A stretch of 64,000 nucleotides of DNA, taken from Effusibacillus consociatus (GTDB lineage Bacteria; Bacillota; Bacilli; Tumebacillales; Effusibacillaceae). Positions 16,934 to 24,171 of the stretch are shown one piece after another. The notes under the pieces were generated by a model. It searched no databases. It saw only the letters and a list, made by a program, of their open reading frames with translations, and was not told the origin of the DNA. Numbering within the stretch: the stretch's first letter is position 1; every line of letters starts with the position of its first letter. Made by a program: the position numbers and the translations under genes. The stretch lies in the NCBI RefSeq assembly GCF_042652925.1, contig NZ_JBHSHC010000112.1, positions 186,001 to 250,000 on the forward strand, written 5' to 3'.

Positions 16934-17620
16934 TTACCGGAGTTGCAGAGGTTTGAAGTTTAAATAATCGCAGGACGTAAGATAAAACCCGATGCCATAG
17001 TGTTCTCCGAGCATCGCGTTGCGATGGCCGTCACCGTGGAGATGACCATAGATGCACACAGACACGTTATATTGTCTCATGACGTCAAGAAACCCGGACT
17101 CTTGATGTTTTTCATTGGTCGGCGGATAATGAAGCATGACCCACTTTTCTATCGCTTGTTGATCCGCGTTCTTCAGGGAAAGTTCCAAACGGGAAACTTC
17201 CCGCTCGTACACCAGTCGATCGTGTTCGTCAAAATCATATCCCCCCGGGCAATTCCAACCGCGAGTTCCACAAATCGCAATATCACCGATCCTTATGGAG
17301 TCATTCTGCAATGCGTACATATCTGCCGGTAAAATTCCGCGGACTTTGGAAATGGTCGACCACCAGTAGTCATGATTGCCGCGAATCAGGATTTTTCTCC
17401 CGGGCAATTGACCGAGGAACTCCAGATCCGGTTTTGCTTCTTCCAGACGCATACCCCAGGAGATGTCCCCGGGAATCAGCACCCAATCTTCGGGTCTGAC
17501 TGTTTGGATCCATTCCTCTTGCAATTTAGCCGGATGATTCTCCCATTGGGAACCAAATATATCCATTGGTTTGTCGACTGCAAATGAAAGATGAGGGTCA
17601 CCTATCGCAAATATACGCAC
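16934..17620 (-). CDS. Metallophosphoesterase (YkuE/calcineurin-like)
   Basis: A 228-residue calcineurin-like phosphoesterase with the full dimetal motif set: GDPHLS (D8, H10), GDISWG, GNHDYWW, the HYPPTN region and GHLHGDGH near residue 195. Family members hydrolyse phosphomono- or diesters; the substrate cannot be told from sequence. It begins at ATG 17620, which gives MRIFAIGDPHLS, and reads convergently to folE. No membrane segment is present, so it is cytosolic. Confidence 0.88.
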   Translation of the reverse strand: MRIFAIGDPHLSFAVDKPMDIFGSQWENHPAKLQEEWIQTVRPEDWVLIPGDISWGMRLEEAKPDLEFLGQLPGRKILIRGNHDYWWSTISKVRGILPADMYALQNDSIRIGDIAICGTRGWNCPGGYDFDEHDRLVYEREVSRLELSLKNADQQAIEKWVMLHYPPTNEKHQESGFLDVMRQYNVSVCIYGHLHGDGHRNAMLGEHYGIGFYLTSCDYLNFKPLQLR

Positions 17621-17689
17621 ATGTACACAACCTTTCTAATCCAGATTGTAACATGAATTTTAACTATGATAAAAGCTGAGGGTCGCTGC

Positions 17690-18154
17690 ATGACAGATCA
17701 GGAACTTCAAAATCTCGTCGAACATCTATCGATTACAGGCTTTGGCAAACCGTTTCGGCATAAAGCCCGCTTTAATGCGCGCCTGCAAACGACCGGAGGA
17801 AGGTATTTGCTGGCCAGCCATGATATTGAGATCAATCCGCGGCCGCTGCAGATCCATGGCATGGACGAATTAATCGGAATCATTAAGCATGAACTCTGTC
17901 ATTACCATCTTCATCTTGAAGGGAAAGGGTATCGTCACGGTGATGCCGATTTTAAAAAGCTGCTGCAGCAGGTTGGGGGAACCCGTTATTGCAAGGACAC
18001 AGGCATTCGCCGAAGTGTAACAACCCGGTATTTCTACAGATGTTCGGGATGCGGGGTTGAATTCCAGCGTAAAAGAAAAATCGATACACGAAAGTACTGC
18101 TGCGGGGCATGTCGCGGAAGGCTTAAGATGATCGCTAAAAACCAAGATTTCTAG
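17690..18154 (+). CDS. SprT-like zinc metallopeptidase family protein
   Basis: A 154-residue protein of the SprT family (B. subtilis YdcK). It has the zinc motif HELCHYHLH in the middle and a C-terminal zinc ribbon, CSGC ... CCGAC. The family resembles the catalytic part of Spartan, a DNA-protein crosslink protease, but activity of bacterial members is largely uncharacterised. I use the ATG at 17690, preceded by GAGGG, giving MTDQELQN; eight further codons are open upstream. It precedes an unknown pair and a helicase in the same direction. Confidence 0.88.
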   Translation: MTDQELQNLVEHLSITGFGKPFRHKARFNARLQTTGGRYLLASHDIEINPRPLQIHGMDELIGIIKHELCHYHLHLEGKGYRHGDADFKKLLQQVGGTRYCKDTGIRRSVTTRYFYRCSGCGVEFQRKRKIDTRKYCCGACRGRLKMIAKNQDF

Positions 18155-18218
18155 AAGGATTCGGGCCTTTTTTGTAGAAGAGGGTAATGATGTTTCCTTT
18201 GTGAGGGGGGTGCATTTC

Positions 18219-18935
18219 GTGCAGCAGGTAATCTGGTCATTTCGATACAGCCTGGAGGGAGCCCTGAAGCGAATTCTGTACGAAAACGGGAATCCGTTAT
18301 CGGAAGAAGAGTTGGCAATTATTGTTGCGGAAGAGTATTCATTTCGTGAACAAAGATCAAGAGAAACCTTGAGAATGCGTATCCACAAGGCGTTGAATGC
18401 ACCGCACGGTGCCTTTGTTCAGGATGGACAAAAATGGACTTTGCGGCAATTGGAATCTGATGAACTGCACAACGAGGTTTACGCCCTTTTTCAATATTAC
18501 CGTTGCCCTTTCAAGCAGGGAGAGGTTCTGCGCATGCTTCAGCAGCGGACGCAGAGAAGCAAGGGCGAATTAATGTCCCGGGTGGATCTGGAAAGGGATT
18601 GGAGATTCGCGAGGCTTGAAGAGGGCGATTGGGTGCTGACAGAATGGGAACTTGATTCGATTGATGATTCGTTAGAACCGGTGAAGGGGGAAGCAACAAT
18701 GAACCAGCATGAAGACTTGGTAACGCTTGTCGCAGCAGAGATTGAAGGGTATTTGACACAATTGCAGCAAAGGGATCAGGAAATTCCGAAAGAGGTGATC
18801 GAGAAATTTAATTCAGAGGATCTGCGATCGATCGAGCGGCTGATGGGGGAAAAAAAGCGGATTGCCGGTTTCATTGATGATCTTCAGCAACTGGTAAACA
18901 AATGGAGCCAACAGAAAGAACCTGTTAACGTATAA
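18219..18935 (+). CDS. Hypothetical protein with possible winged-helix N-terminus
   Basis: A 238-residue protein read from GTG 18219, which follows GAGGGGGG by 9 bases. Residues about 10-75 (LKRILYENGNPLSEEELA... GAFVQDGQKWTL) look like a HARE-HTH or RpoE-delta-type winged helix; residues about 165-235 form a helical module with the pattern FN-x2-DL-x2-I-x2-L-x2-EKK ... KW. The same module recurs in the next gene. I do not know the family. It stands 5 bases before that paralogue and upstream of the UvrD-like helicase, suggesting a three-gene unit linked to DNA metabolism (inference). Confidence 0.6.
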   Translation: MQQVIWSFRYSLEGALKRILYENGNPLSEEELAIIVAEEYSFREQRSRETLRMRIHKALNAPHGAFVQDGQKWTLRQLESDELHNEVYALFQYYRCPFKQGEVLRMLQQRTQRSKGELMSRVDLERDWRFARLEEGDWVLTEWELDSIDDSLEPVKGEATMNQHEDLVTLVAAEIEGYLTQLQQRDQEIPKEVIEKFNSEDLRSIERLMGEKKRIAGFIDDLQQLVNKWSQQKEPVNV

Positions 18936-18940
18936 AGGGT

Positions 18941-19222
18941 ATGAAACCAGCGGGGGATCGTCTTCACGAAAGGTTTGATCGTTTGCGGACCGTTGTGGAT
19001 AAATGGGAAAGCAGGGTCATGGAGATGCCGGAACTCGCGTTGGAATTTTTTAATCGCGGGGATCTTCAAAACATCCGCAGTTTGCTTGAGGAAAGAAAAA
19101 TGCTGCTCGAGAAAATCCGCTTATTCCGCGCTTTCATACAAAAGTGGGAAAATCCCGGTTTTCAATCGATTTTGGGGGTAACAAAGTCTGAAGATGAACA
19201 GGGAAGAAAAATTTTTCGATGA
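18941..19222 (+). CDS. Small helical protein sharing a module with the preceding gene
   Basis: Ninety-three residues, almost wholly helical. The segment EMPELALEFFNRGDLQNI and RSLLEERKMLLEKI ... QKWEN aligns with the C-terminal module of the preceding protein (EIPKEVIEKFNSEDLRSI ... NKWSQ). The start at ATG 18941 has AAAGGG only 2 bases away, which is poor; a later in-frame ATG at 19020 would keep just the shared module. Its 3' end overlaps the helicase start by 29 bases, which suggests translational coupling. Function unknown. Confidence 0.55.
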   Translation: MKPAGDRLHERFDRLRTVVDKWESRVMEMPELALEFFNRGDLQNIRSLLEERKMLLEKIRLFRAFIQKWENPGFQSILGVTKSEDEQGRKIFR

Positions 19223-21101
19223 TTTAAAGAGCGCCGGCATTGAATTGAACCAACCCCAGAAAGAAGCGGTCACGCATGTTGGCGGACCGCTTGTCGTTTT
19301 TGCCGGTCCCGGAAGCGGCAAAACAACTGTGTTAACGTGTCGGGCATCTTATTTGATGCAGGTAGCGGGTGTTCACCCACGGGATATGCTTATCGTGACA
19401 TTTACCAAAGCGGCAGCGGAAGAAATGCGGAACCGGCTTGCGGCGCTGCCGGGTATCGGTTCGTTAAAAGCCCAGTCTTGTGATGCGGGAACGTTTCATT
19501 CGATTTTTCTTAGAATTTTGCTTCGGTCATACGGCAGTGTGCCCAAACTCCTGGAAGAATGGGAACAGCGTCTGATCGCTAGAGAATTGCTGCGCAGTGA
19601 GGGACAGGATGGTGACGATGAGCAAATCAATGACCTTCTCACCAAAATCGGCCTTTGTAAAAACAATTTAATCCTGCATGAGCAAATCAAGCCCCAGAAA
19701 CGGGAATATCTTGATTTTAAACGGCGGTATAAAGCATACGAAGACTGGAAATTAAAAAATCACCGCTGGGATTACGATGATATTTTGGTGGAATGCTATC
19801 GATTGCTGACAAGCCAACCGGATATCCGGCAGGAATTTGCAAATAAGTACAGGCATATTTTGGTGGACGAATTTCAGGATACGAACCATGTGCAGTATGA
19901 GATCGTTAAAATGCTCGCCGTTAACAGCGACCTGTGCATTGTTGGCGACGATGATCAGTCGATCTATCGCTTCAGGGGTTCCCGCGTTGATTTTCTTCTG
20001 AATTTTCATCAGGAATTTCCGCGAGCAAAAAAAGTTGTCCTTGCAATGAATTACCGTTCGACCGATCCCATTATCGAAACTTCATGTGCGGTAATTGAGT
20101 GCAATGAGAAACGGGAATTCAAGAAGCTTTCGGGTACCGGGAAAAAAGGTGAGCCGCCGGTTCTGTTATTTCCTGCTGACGAGCGGTCAGAAGCGATAAT
20201 GGTGTTGGAACGCATTCAACAGCAAATGCAGGCAGACGAAAAAATTGAGGAGATCGCGGTGCTGTTTCGAACCAATATTCAGGGACGCGCATTGGTGGAT
20301 GAAATGGTTCGCCGGGAAATTCCGTTTTGCATGAAAGATTCGGATGCCAATTTTTATGTGCAATGGCAGATCCGGGATATTCTGGCTTATTTCAAGCTTG
20401 CTCTGAGGCCTTCCGATGTGGAATCGCTTGTAACAATTCTCAATCGTCCGAAGCGTTATATTTATCAAGACAAGATATCCGTATTCTTATCGAGTAATTA
20501 CGATCCGGACCGTTCGTGTGTGCATACATTGATGGAACTGCCCGGGCTTGAAACCTGGAAGCGGCGAAAACTTGAAGAGATGGCCTGGGATTTAAAGAAA
20601 ATAGCCGGAATGACTCCGCGGGAAGCTTTACGGTTTATTCGCAAACAAGTCGGTTACGATCAATATCTGGACGACTACAGTGAAAGAACCCGACAGAAAA
20701 AAGAGTTTATATTCGAACCTGTCGAGGTATTGGAACAAGCGGTTCTTCCTTATGAAACCATTGCGGATTTTCTGGCTCACGTGGAGAAGGTAAACGAGGT
20801 TCTGCGGCAAGCGAAAAGGACAGACCGCGGCATTCAGTTGATGACGTTCCATAAAGCTAAGGGACTTGAGTTTAAAACTGTTTTTTTGATTGGTCTCGTC
20901 AAAGGGATGGTGCCGCACAGCAAGTCACTGAAAGAGAAAGAATCCCAAGAATCCGTGGAGGAAGAACGGCGCTTGTTTTATGTTGGAATCACTAGGGCGA
21001 AGGAACAGTTGTATTTATTTGCACCGCAGCAATACCGGGGTGAAAAGATCGAGCGAAGTCCATTTTTGGATGAAATCAAAGCAACCATGAGAAAGATTTA
21101 A
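19194..21101 (+). CDS. UvrD/PcrA-type ATP-dependent DNA helicase
   Basis: Superfamily 1 helicase of 635 residues. Motif Q (LNQPQKEAV), Walker A GPGSGKTT (38-45), motif Ia TFTKAAAEEM, Walker B DEFQDT, motif III GDDDQSIYRFRGS, motif IV MNYRS, motif V TFHKAKGLEF and motif VI VGITRAKEQLY are all present. At 635 residues it is shorter than PcrA (about 740) and lacks the C-terminal extension, resembling the YjcD group of Bacillus helicases. ATG 19194 lies within the previous gene. It is probably a repair or replication-restart helicase rather than the essential PcrA. Confidence 0.9.
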   Translation: MNREEKFFDDLKSAGIELNQPQKEAVTHVGGPLVVFAGPGSGKTTVLTCRASYLMQVAGVHPRDMLIVTFTKAAAEEMRNRLAALPGIGSLKAQSCDAGTFHSIFLRILLRSYGSVPKLLEEWEQRLIARELLRSEGQDGDDEQINDLLTKIGLCKNNLILHEQIKPQKREYLDFKRRYKAYEDWKLKNHRWDYDDILVECYRLLTSQPDIRQEFANKYRHILVDEFQDTNHVQYEIVKMLAVNSDLCIVGDDDQSIYRFRGSRVDFLLNFHQEFPRAKKVVLAMNYRSTDPIIETSCAVIECNEKREFKKLSGTGKKGEPPVLLFPADERSEAIMVLERIQQQMQADEKIEEIAVLFRTNIQGRALVDEMVRREIPFCMKDSDANFYVQWQIRDILAYFKLALRPSDVESLVTILNRPKRYIYQDKISVFLSSNYDPDRSCVHTLMELPGLETWKRRKLEEMAWDLKKIAGMTPREALRFIRKQVGYDQYLDDYSERTRQKKEFIFEPVEVLEQAVLPYETIADFLAHVEKVNEVLRQAKRTDRGIQLMTFHKAKGLEFKTVFLIGLVKGMVPHSKSLKEKESQESVEEERRLFYVGITRAKEQLYLFAPQQYRGEKIERSPFLDEIKATMRKI

Positions 21102-21151
21102 ATAATAACGTCCATTGTAGAATTTTGTTTGATTGGTCCTCATAAATCATG

Positions 21152-21180
21152 TTGAGATGATTCGGTGTACATGGTATTAT
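21152..21180 (+). promoter_or_regulatory. Predicted upstream promoter of the tRNA island
   Basis: TTGAGA (21152-21157), 17-base spacer, TATTAT (21175-21180). Confidence 0.55.
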
Positions 21181-21229
21181 AAATTTCGTCGCTTGTCCCA
21201 CCGGCTTGAAAAACAATTGAAGCTGGTGC

Positions 21230-21259
21230 TTGACGATTGGACGATTTTCGTGGTATTCT
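21230..21259 (+). promoter_or_regulatory. Predicted proximal promoter of the tRNA island
   Basis: TTGACG (21230-21235), 18-base spacer, TATTCT (21254-21259), ending 18 bases before tRNA-Asn. With the upstream pair it forms a tandem arrangement common for stable RNA operons. Confidence 0.6.
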
Positions 21260-21277
21260 ACACGATGTCTCAACTAT

Positions 21278-21352
21278 TCCTCGATAGCTCAGCGGTAGAG
21301 CATCCGGCTGTTAACCGGAGGGTCGTAGGTTCGAACCCTACTCGAGGAGCCA
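21278..21352 (+). tRNA. tRNA-Asn (GTT)
   Basis: Complete cloverleaf: acceptor TCCTCGA/TCGAGGA, anticodon loop CTGTTAA, T-loop GGTTCGAACCC and encoded CCA. First gene of the island. Confidence 0.97.
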
Positions 21353-21355
21353 TTT

Positions 21356-21431
<76 letters not shown>

Positions 21432-21439
21432 TTGAAGTT

Positions 21440-21524
21440 GGAGGGATACCAAAGTGGCCAAATGGGGCGGACTGTAAATCCGTTGGCTTCGCCTTCGAAG
21501 GTTCGAATCCTTCTCCCTCCACCA
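21440..21524 (+). tRNA. tRNA-Tyr (GTA)
   Basis: 85-base class II tRNA with long variable arm; acceptor GGAGGGA/TCCCTCC, anticodon loop CTGTAAA, encoded CCA. Confidence 0.97.
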
Positions 21525-21606
21525 GTGATTGTTGAGTTCTTCGAAGGAACTCTGGAAAGCTGTTCCTGGCCCTGCTAATTACTTGGGCTCTTTTTGGGCT
21601 TTTTCC

Positions 21607-21662
21607 GGGGTCCCCGCAAAGTACTCGGAATACGCTTCAAAGCTTCACTTCACTTGGTGGGG
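21607..21662. repeat. Palindromic intergenic repeat, copy D
   Basis: Begins GGGGTCCCC, contains CAAAGTACTCGGA and ends ACTTGGTGGGG, whose arms pair with the CCCCGCAAAGT start; an inner AAGCTT-type stem is present. It shares the layout of copies C and E and lies between tRNA-Tyr and tRNA-Trp. Confidence 0.7.
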
Positions 21663-21670
21663 TGTTTTAT

Positions 21671-21746
21671 AGGGGCATAGTTCAGTTGGTAGAACGGCGG
21701 TCTCCAAAACCGCATGTCGTGGGTTCAAGTCCTGCTGCCCCTGCCA
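21671..21746 (+). tRNA. tRNA-Trp (CCA)
   Basis: Acceptor AGGGGCA/TGCCCCT, anticodon loop CTCCAAA, encoded CCA. Confidence 0.97.
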
Positions 21747-21765
21747 ATTTTCTTAAACTTTATAT

Positions 21766-21842
21766 GGTGGGTGTGGCGAAGTGGTTAACGCACCGGATTG
21801 TGGCTCCGGGACTCGTGGGTTCGATTCCCATCACTCACCCCA
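21766..21842 (+). tRNA. tRNA-His (GTG)
   Basis: Acceptor GTGGGTG/CACTCAC with the extra 5' G (-1) opposite the C discriminator typical of tRNA-His; anticodon loop TTGTGGC; encoded CCA. Confidence 0.96.
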
Positions 21843-21849
21843 TACCAAG

Positions 21850-21908
21850 TTTGTTCCGAGGTTCCCGCGAAGTGCTCGGAACAAACTCCATCACTTCACT
21901 TCGTGGGG
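21850..21908. repeat. Palindromic intergenic repeat, copy C
   Basis: Two interleaved inverted repeats: an 11-base pair of arms (21850-21860 with 21875-21885) and CCCGCGAAGT pairing with ACTTCGTGGG further right. It follows tRNA-His directly and shares the layout of copies D and E. Confidence 0.7.
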
Positions 21909-21910
21909 TA

Positions 21911-22036
21911 ACAGCGGAAGTTCGACTAAAGGCACCGGCGTCCATGCCGGTCGACGATAAACGCCTCGTCCTGTGACATCGTCGACACTAGGCCATCGGT
22001 GACCGTCGGAACGTCGAACGACGCTACGTCTTGTAG
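21911..22036 (+). other. Highly structured spacer before 5S rRNA
   Basis: This GC-rich stretch holds several stems: ACCGGC/GCCGGT, a perfect 9-base pair GTCGACGAT/ATCGTCGAC around a 19-base loop, CGTCG/CGACG, and ACTAGGCC that can pair with GGTCTAGT at the 5S 5' end. No frame in it looks coding. It may be a processing spacer left from an rrn operon or a separate structured RNA; I cannot decide which. Confidence 0.45.
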
Positions 22037-22152
<116 letters not shown>

Positions 22153-22164
22153 GTTTTTTACTTT

Positions 22165-22239
22165 TGGGGAGTCGCCAAGCGGTAAGGCAACGGACTTTGA
22201 CTCCGTCATGCGAAGGTTCGATCCCTTCCTCCCCAGCCA
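22165..22239 (+). tRNA. tRNA-Gln (TTG)
   Basis: Acceptor TGGGGAG/CTCCCCA, anticodon loop CTTTGAC, encoded CCA. It starts 12 bases after 5S. Confidence 0.97.
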
Positions 22240-22245
22240 AGACTA

Positions 22246-22350
22246 GGGCCCATCAAAGTGACGGGAAGGCTCCGAGGCTTATTCCGAGTACTTTCACTCA
22301 AGAGTACTAGGTCACGCTATGGCACTGAAGTGCCAAGTCGTGCCTTGAGG
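22246..22350. repeat. Palindromic intergenic repeat, copy B
   Basis: Starts with the CCCATCAAAGT arm seen in copy E and includes a 59-base core (22285-22343) 57/59 identical to 2349-2407 in copy A, with the GGCACT/AGTGCC hairpin. It lies between tRNA-Gln and tRNA-Leu. Confidence 0.85.
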
Positions 22351-22372
22351 ATGGTAGCCCGAAAATACACTT

Positions 22373-22455
22373 GCGGATGTGGCGGAATTGGCAGACGCAC
22401 TGGATTTAGGTTCCAGCGGGCGACCGTGGGGGTTCAAGTCCCTCCATCCGCACCA
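22373..22455 (+). tRNA. tRNA-Leu (TAG)
   Basis: Class II tRNA; acceptor GCGGATG/CATCCGC, anticodon loop TTTAGGT, long variable arm, encoded CCA. Confidence 0.96.
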
Positions 22456-22823
22456 CTTTTTCAGAAATGACGCGGGTTTTCGCGTTTCGACTTCTCAGTA
22501 AATATGCGTACAAAAACGAATAGTCCAGTGAAGCTGAACGAGGATTCACAGACACACTGGACTGATGTTTGAACGTTAGCCCTTCTGATTGCCAACGGCA
22601 CTAGGAGGGTTTTTCTGTATGTAAAAGAAAAGAATTATTGCCACAATTTCAAGTAGACGTTACTTAATGTGGCAAGAAACTTTGAAAGGCAAACGTAATG
22701 GCAGAAATGCGGACGCAGAACCTCCACCAATTTCCTGAAAATCAACGGAAACAACGAATAGGAGCTTGTAAGGGTGCGCATACTGTTTTTTGTTGTAAAT
22801 TTTTGGGGATTGGAGCAATCGGA
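22456..22823. other. Gene-poor spacer with two inverted repeats
   Basis: No convincing gene. It holds a 9-base inverted repeat AGTCCAGTG/CACTGGACT about 27 bases apart (22520-22565), a CCCTT ... AGGAGGG hairpin followed by TTTTT (about 22580-22617) that could end the tRNA transcript, and an 8-base inverted repeat TTGCCACA/TGTGGCAA near 22638-22677. Confidence 0.4.
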
Positions 22824-22964
22824 ATGAACAAAAGCCCTTACATTGCTGTTTCTGAACGCTTTCAAGACGAGTCCAAGAATCTTCCTGATGTTTGTAAAGG
22901 GTGTATTTGGCGAACGGGAAGGGTCTGCCTGTTCCCTTCATGCATTCGTGCTAAAGGACGGTGA
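22824..22964 (+). CDS. Small cysteine-containing protein
   Basis: A 46-residue ORF from ATG 22824 with a weak GGAG site 10 bases upstream. Its C-terminal half has the pattern C-x2-C-x8-C-x4-C (CKGCIWRTGRVCLFPSC) followed by IRAKGR. Such short CxxC-IW proteins occur in Bacillus prophage-like regions, from memory. It lies between tRNA-Leu and a damaged tRNA-Val, so it may be cargo of a decayed insertion. The frame is open upstream to 22698, but that part looks non-coding. Confidence 0.4.
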   Translation: MNKSPYIAVSERFQDESKNLPDVCKGCIWRTGRVCLFPSCIRAKGR

Positions 22965-22997
22965 TTCTATAACAGGAGAATGCAATTAAACCAGTGT

Positions 22998-23069
22998 GTG
23001 CCCTGAGCTCGGGAGAGCATCTGCCTTACAAGCGGAGGGACGGCGGTTCGATCCCGTCAGCCTCCACCA
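22998..23069 (+). pseudogene. Degenerate tRNA-Val (TAC)
   Basis: From about 23014 to 23069 the sequence is an almost normal tRNA-Val: anticodon loop CTTACAA, T-arm GGCGGTTCGATCCCGTC, GCCTCC and encoded CCA. The 5' side is wrong: GTGTGCC stands where the acceptor strand should be GGAGGCT, so the acceptor helix cannot form, and the D-loop lacks about 4 bases compared with a normal copy. I call it a pseudo-tRNA or a 3' remnant left by recombination. Confidence 0.65.
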
Positions 23070-23081
23070 TATTGAAAATTA

Positions 23082-23111
23082 AACACAGGGCGTTGGTCCC
23101 TGTGTTTTTTG
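23082..23111 (+). terminator. Terminator after the tRNA island
   Basis: Perfect stem AACACAGGG/CCCTGTGTT with a 7-base loop followed by TTTT. Confidence 0.8.
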
Positions 23112-23168
23112 TATTGTGATATGATAATATAGAGTAACTATACGAGCCGTCAAAGTAGGTGTTGAACT

Positions 23169-24158
23169 GTGAGCGTAACAATTTATGATGTGGCAAGGGA
23201 AGCTGGAGTGTCGATGGCAACCGTTTCTCGTGTTCTTAACGGAACAGCAGTTGTGAAAGATGAAACCAAGCGAAAGGTGCTGGATGCCATCCAGGCACTT
23301 GGCTACCGTCCGAATGCAGTTGCACGAGGACTGGCCAGTAAAAAAACCAAGACGATCGGCATCATTGTACCCGATGTTTCGGCTCCATTTGTAGCGGAAA
23401 TGGTTCGTGGTATGGAAGATATTGCTACCATGTATGCTTACCAAATTATCCTTAGCAATTCGGATGCTCAAACCGAAAGAGAAATTGACCTGATGGGAAC
23501 CATGTGGGAGAAGCAGGTGGACGGAGTCCTTTTTATGGGCGACCGTTTGACTGCCGATTTGTTGAAAGCCTTTGAGGAGGCTCAACTGCCGGTCGTTCTT
23601 TGTGCAACAGTTGATCCGGAAGGCCGAATTCCATCCGTAAATATTGACAGTGAACAAGCCGCGTATGATGCAACCAAATTCCTGACTCAAAAAGATTGTA
23701 AAAATATCTTGCTGCTGAGCGGACCGTCCGACCATCCCGTGATCGGGGAACCACGGCAAAAAGGGTATTTAAAAGCGGTCAAAGAAGCGGGGCTTCAAGC
23801 GCGAATCCTTGAATGTTCCGATTTGCGGTATGAGCATGGACTTGATTTGCTGCAACGGGAATTAACCTCCAATCCCCAACCTGACGGAATTATTGCCGTT
23901 AGTGACGAACTTGGTGTTGCCTCCATCCATGCTTGTCTCGATGCTGGGCTTGCGGTCCCCGACCAGGTGCGAGTGATCGCATTCGACAACACTCGATTGG
24001 CCATCATGGTTCGGCCTGAATTGACCACCATTTCACAGCCGATTTATGATATGGGTGCGGTAGCTATGCGATTTATGACCAAATTGATTCACGATGAACC
24101 GGTGGAGGAGTTTTCCGTTATCCTGCCGCACGATATGACAGTTCGCAAATCCACATAG
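23169..24158 (+). CDS. ccpA: Catabolite control protein A (LacI family)
   Basis: Global carbon regulator that binds cre sites with HPr-Ser46-P. The 329-residue protein has the LacI headpiece TIYDVAREAGVSMATVSRVL (4-23), the hinge YRPNAVARGLASKKTKT and the CcpA-typical ARG..EDIATMY..YQIILSNSD segment of the core. Start GTG 23169 follows GTAGGTG. pepV begins 13 bases after its stop, so the two may be co-transcribed. CcpA rather than another LacI paralogue is supported by the hinge and core sequence; cofactor binding is inferred. Confidence 0.9.
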   Translation: MSVTIYDVAREAGVSMATVSRVLNGTAVVKDETKRKVLDAIQALGYRPNAVARGLASKKTKTIGIIVPDVSAPFVAEMVRGMEDIATMYAYQIILSNSDAQTEREIDLMGTMWEKQVDGVLFMGDRLTADLLKAFEEAQLPVVLCATVDPEGRIPSVNIDSEQAAYDATKFLTQKDCKNILLLSGPSDHPVIGEPRQKGYLKAVKEAGLQARILECSDLRYEHGLDLLQRELTSNPQPDGIIAVSDELGVASIHACLDAGLAVPDQVRVIAFDNTRLAIMVRPELTTISQPIYDMGAVAMRFMTKLIHDEPVEEFSVILPHDMTVRKST

Positions 24159-24171
24159 GAGGCCTGTCGAT

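Noticed and set aside
22456..23069. Intact prophage or integrative element
   Set aside because: No integrase, transposase or structural gene is present; at most a scar remains.
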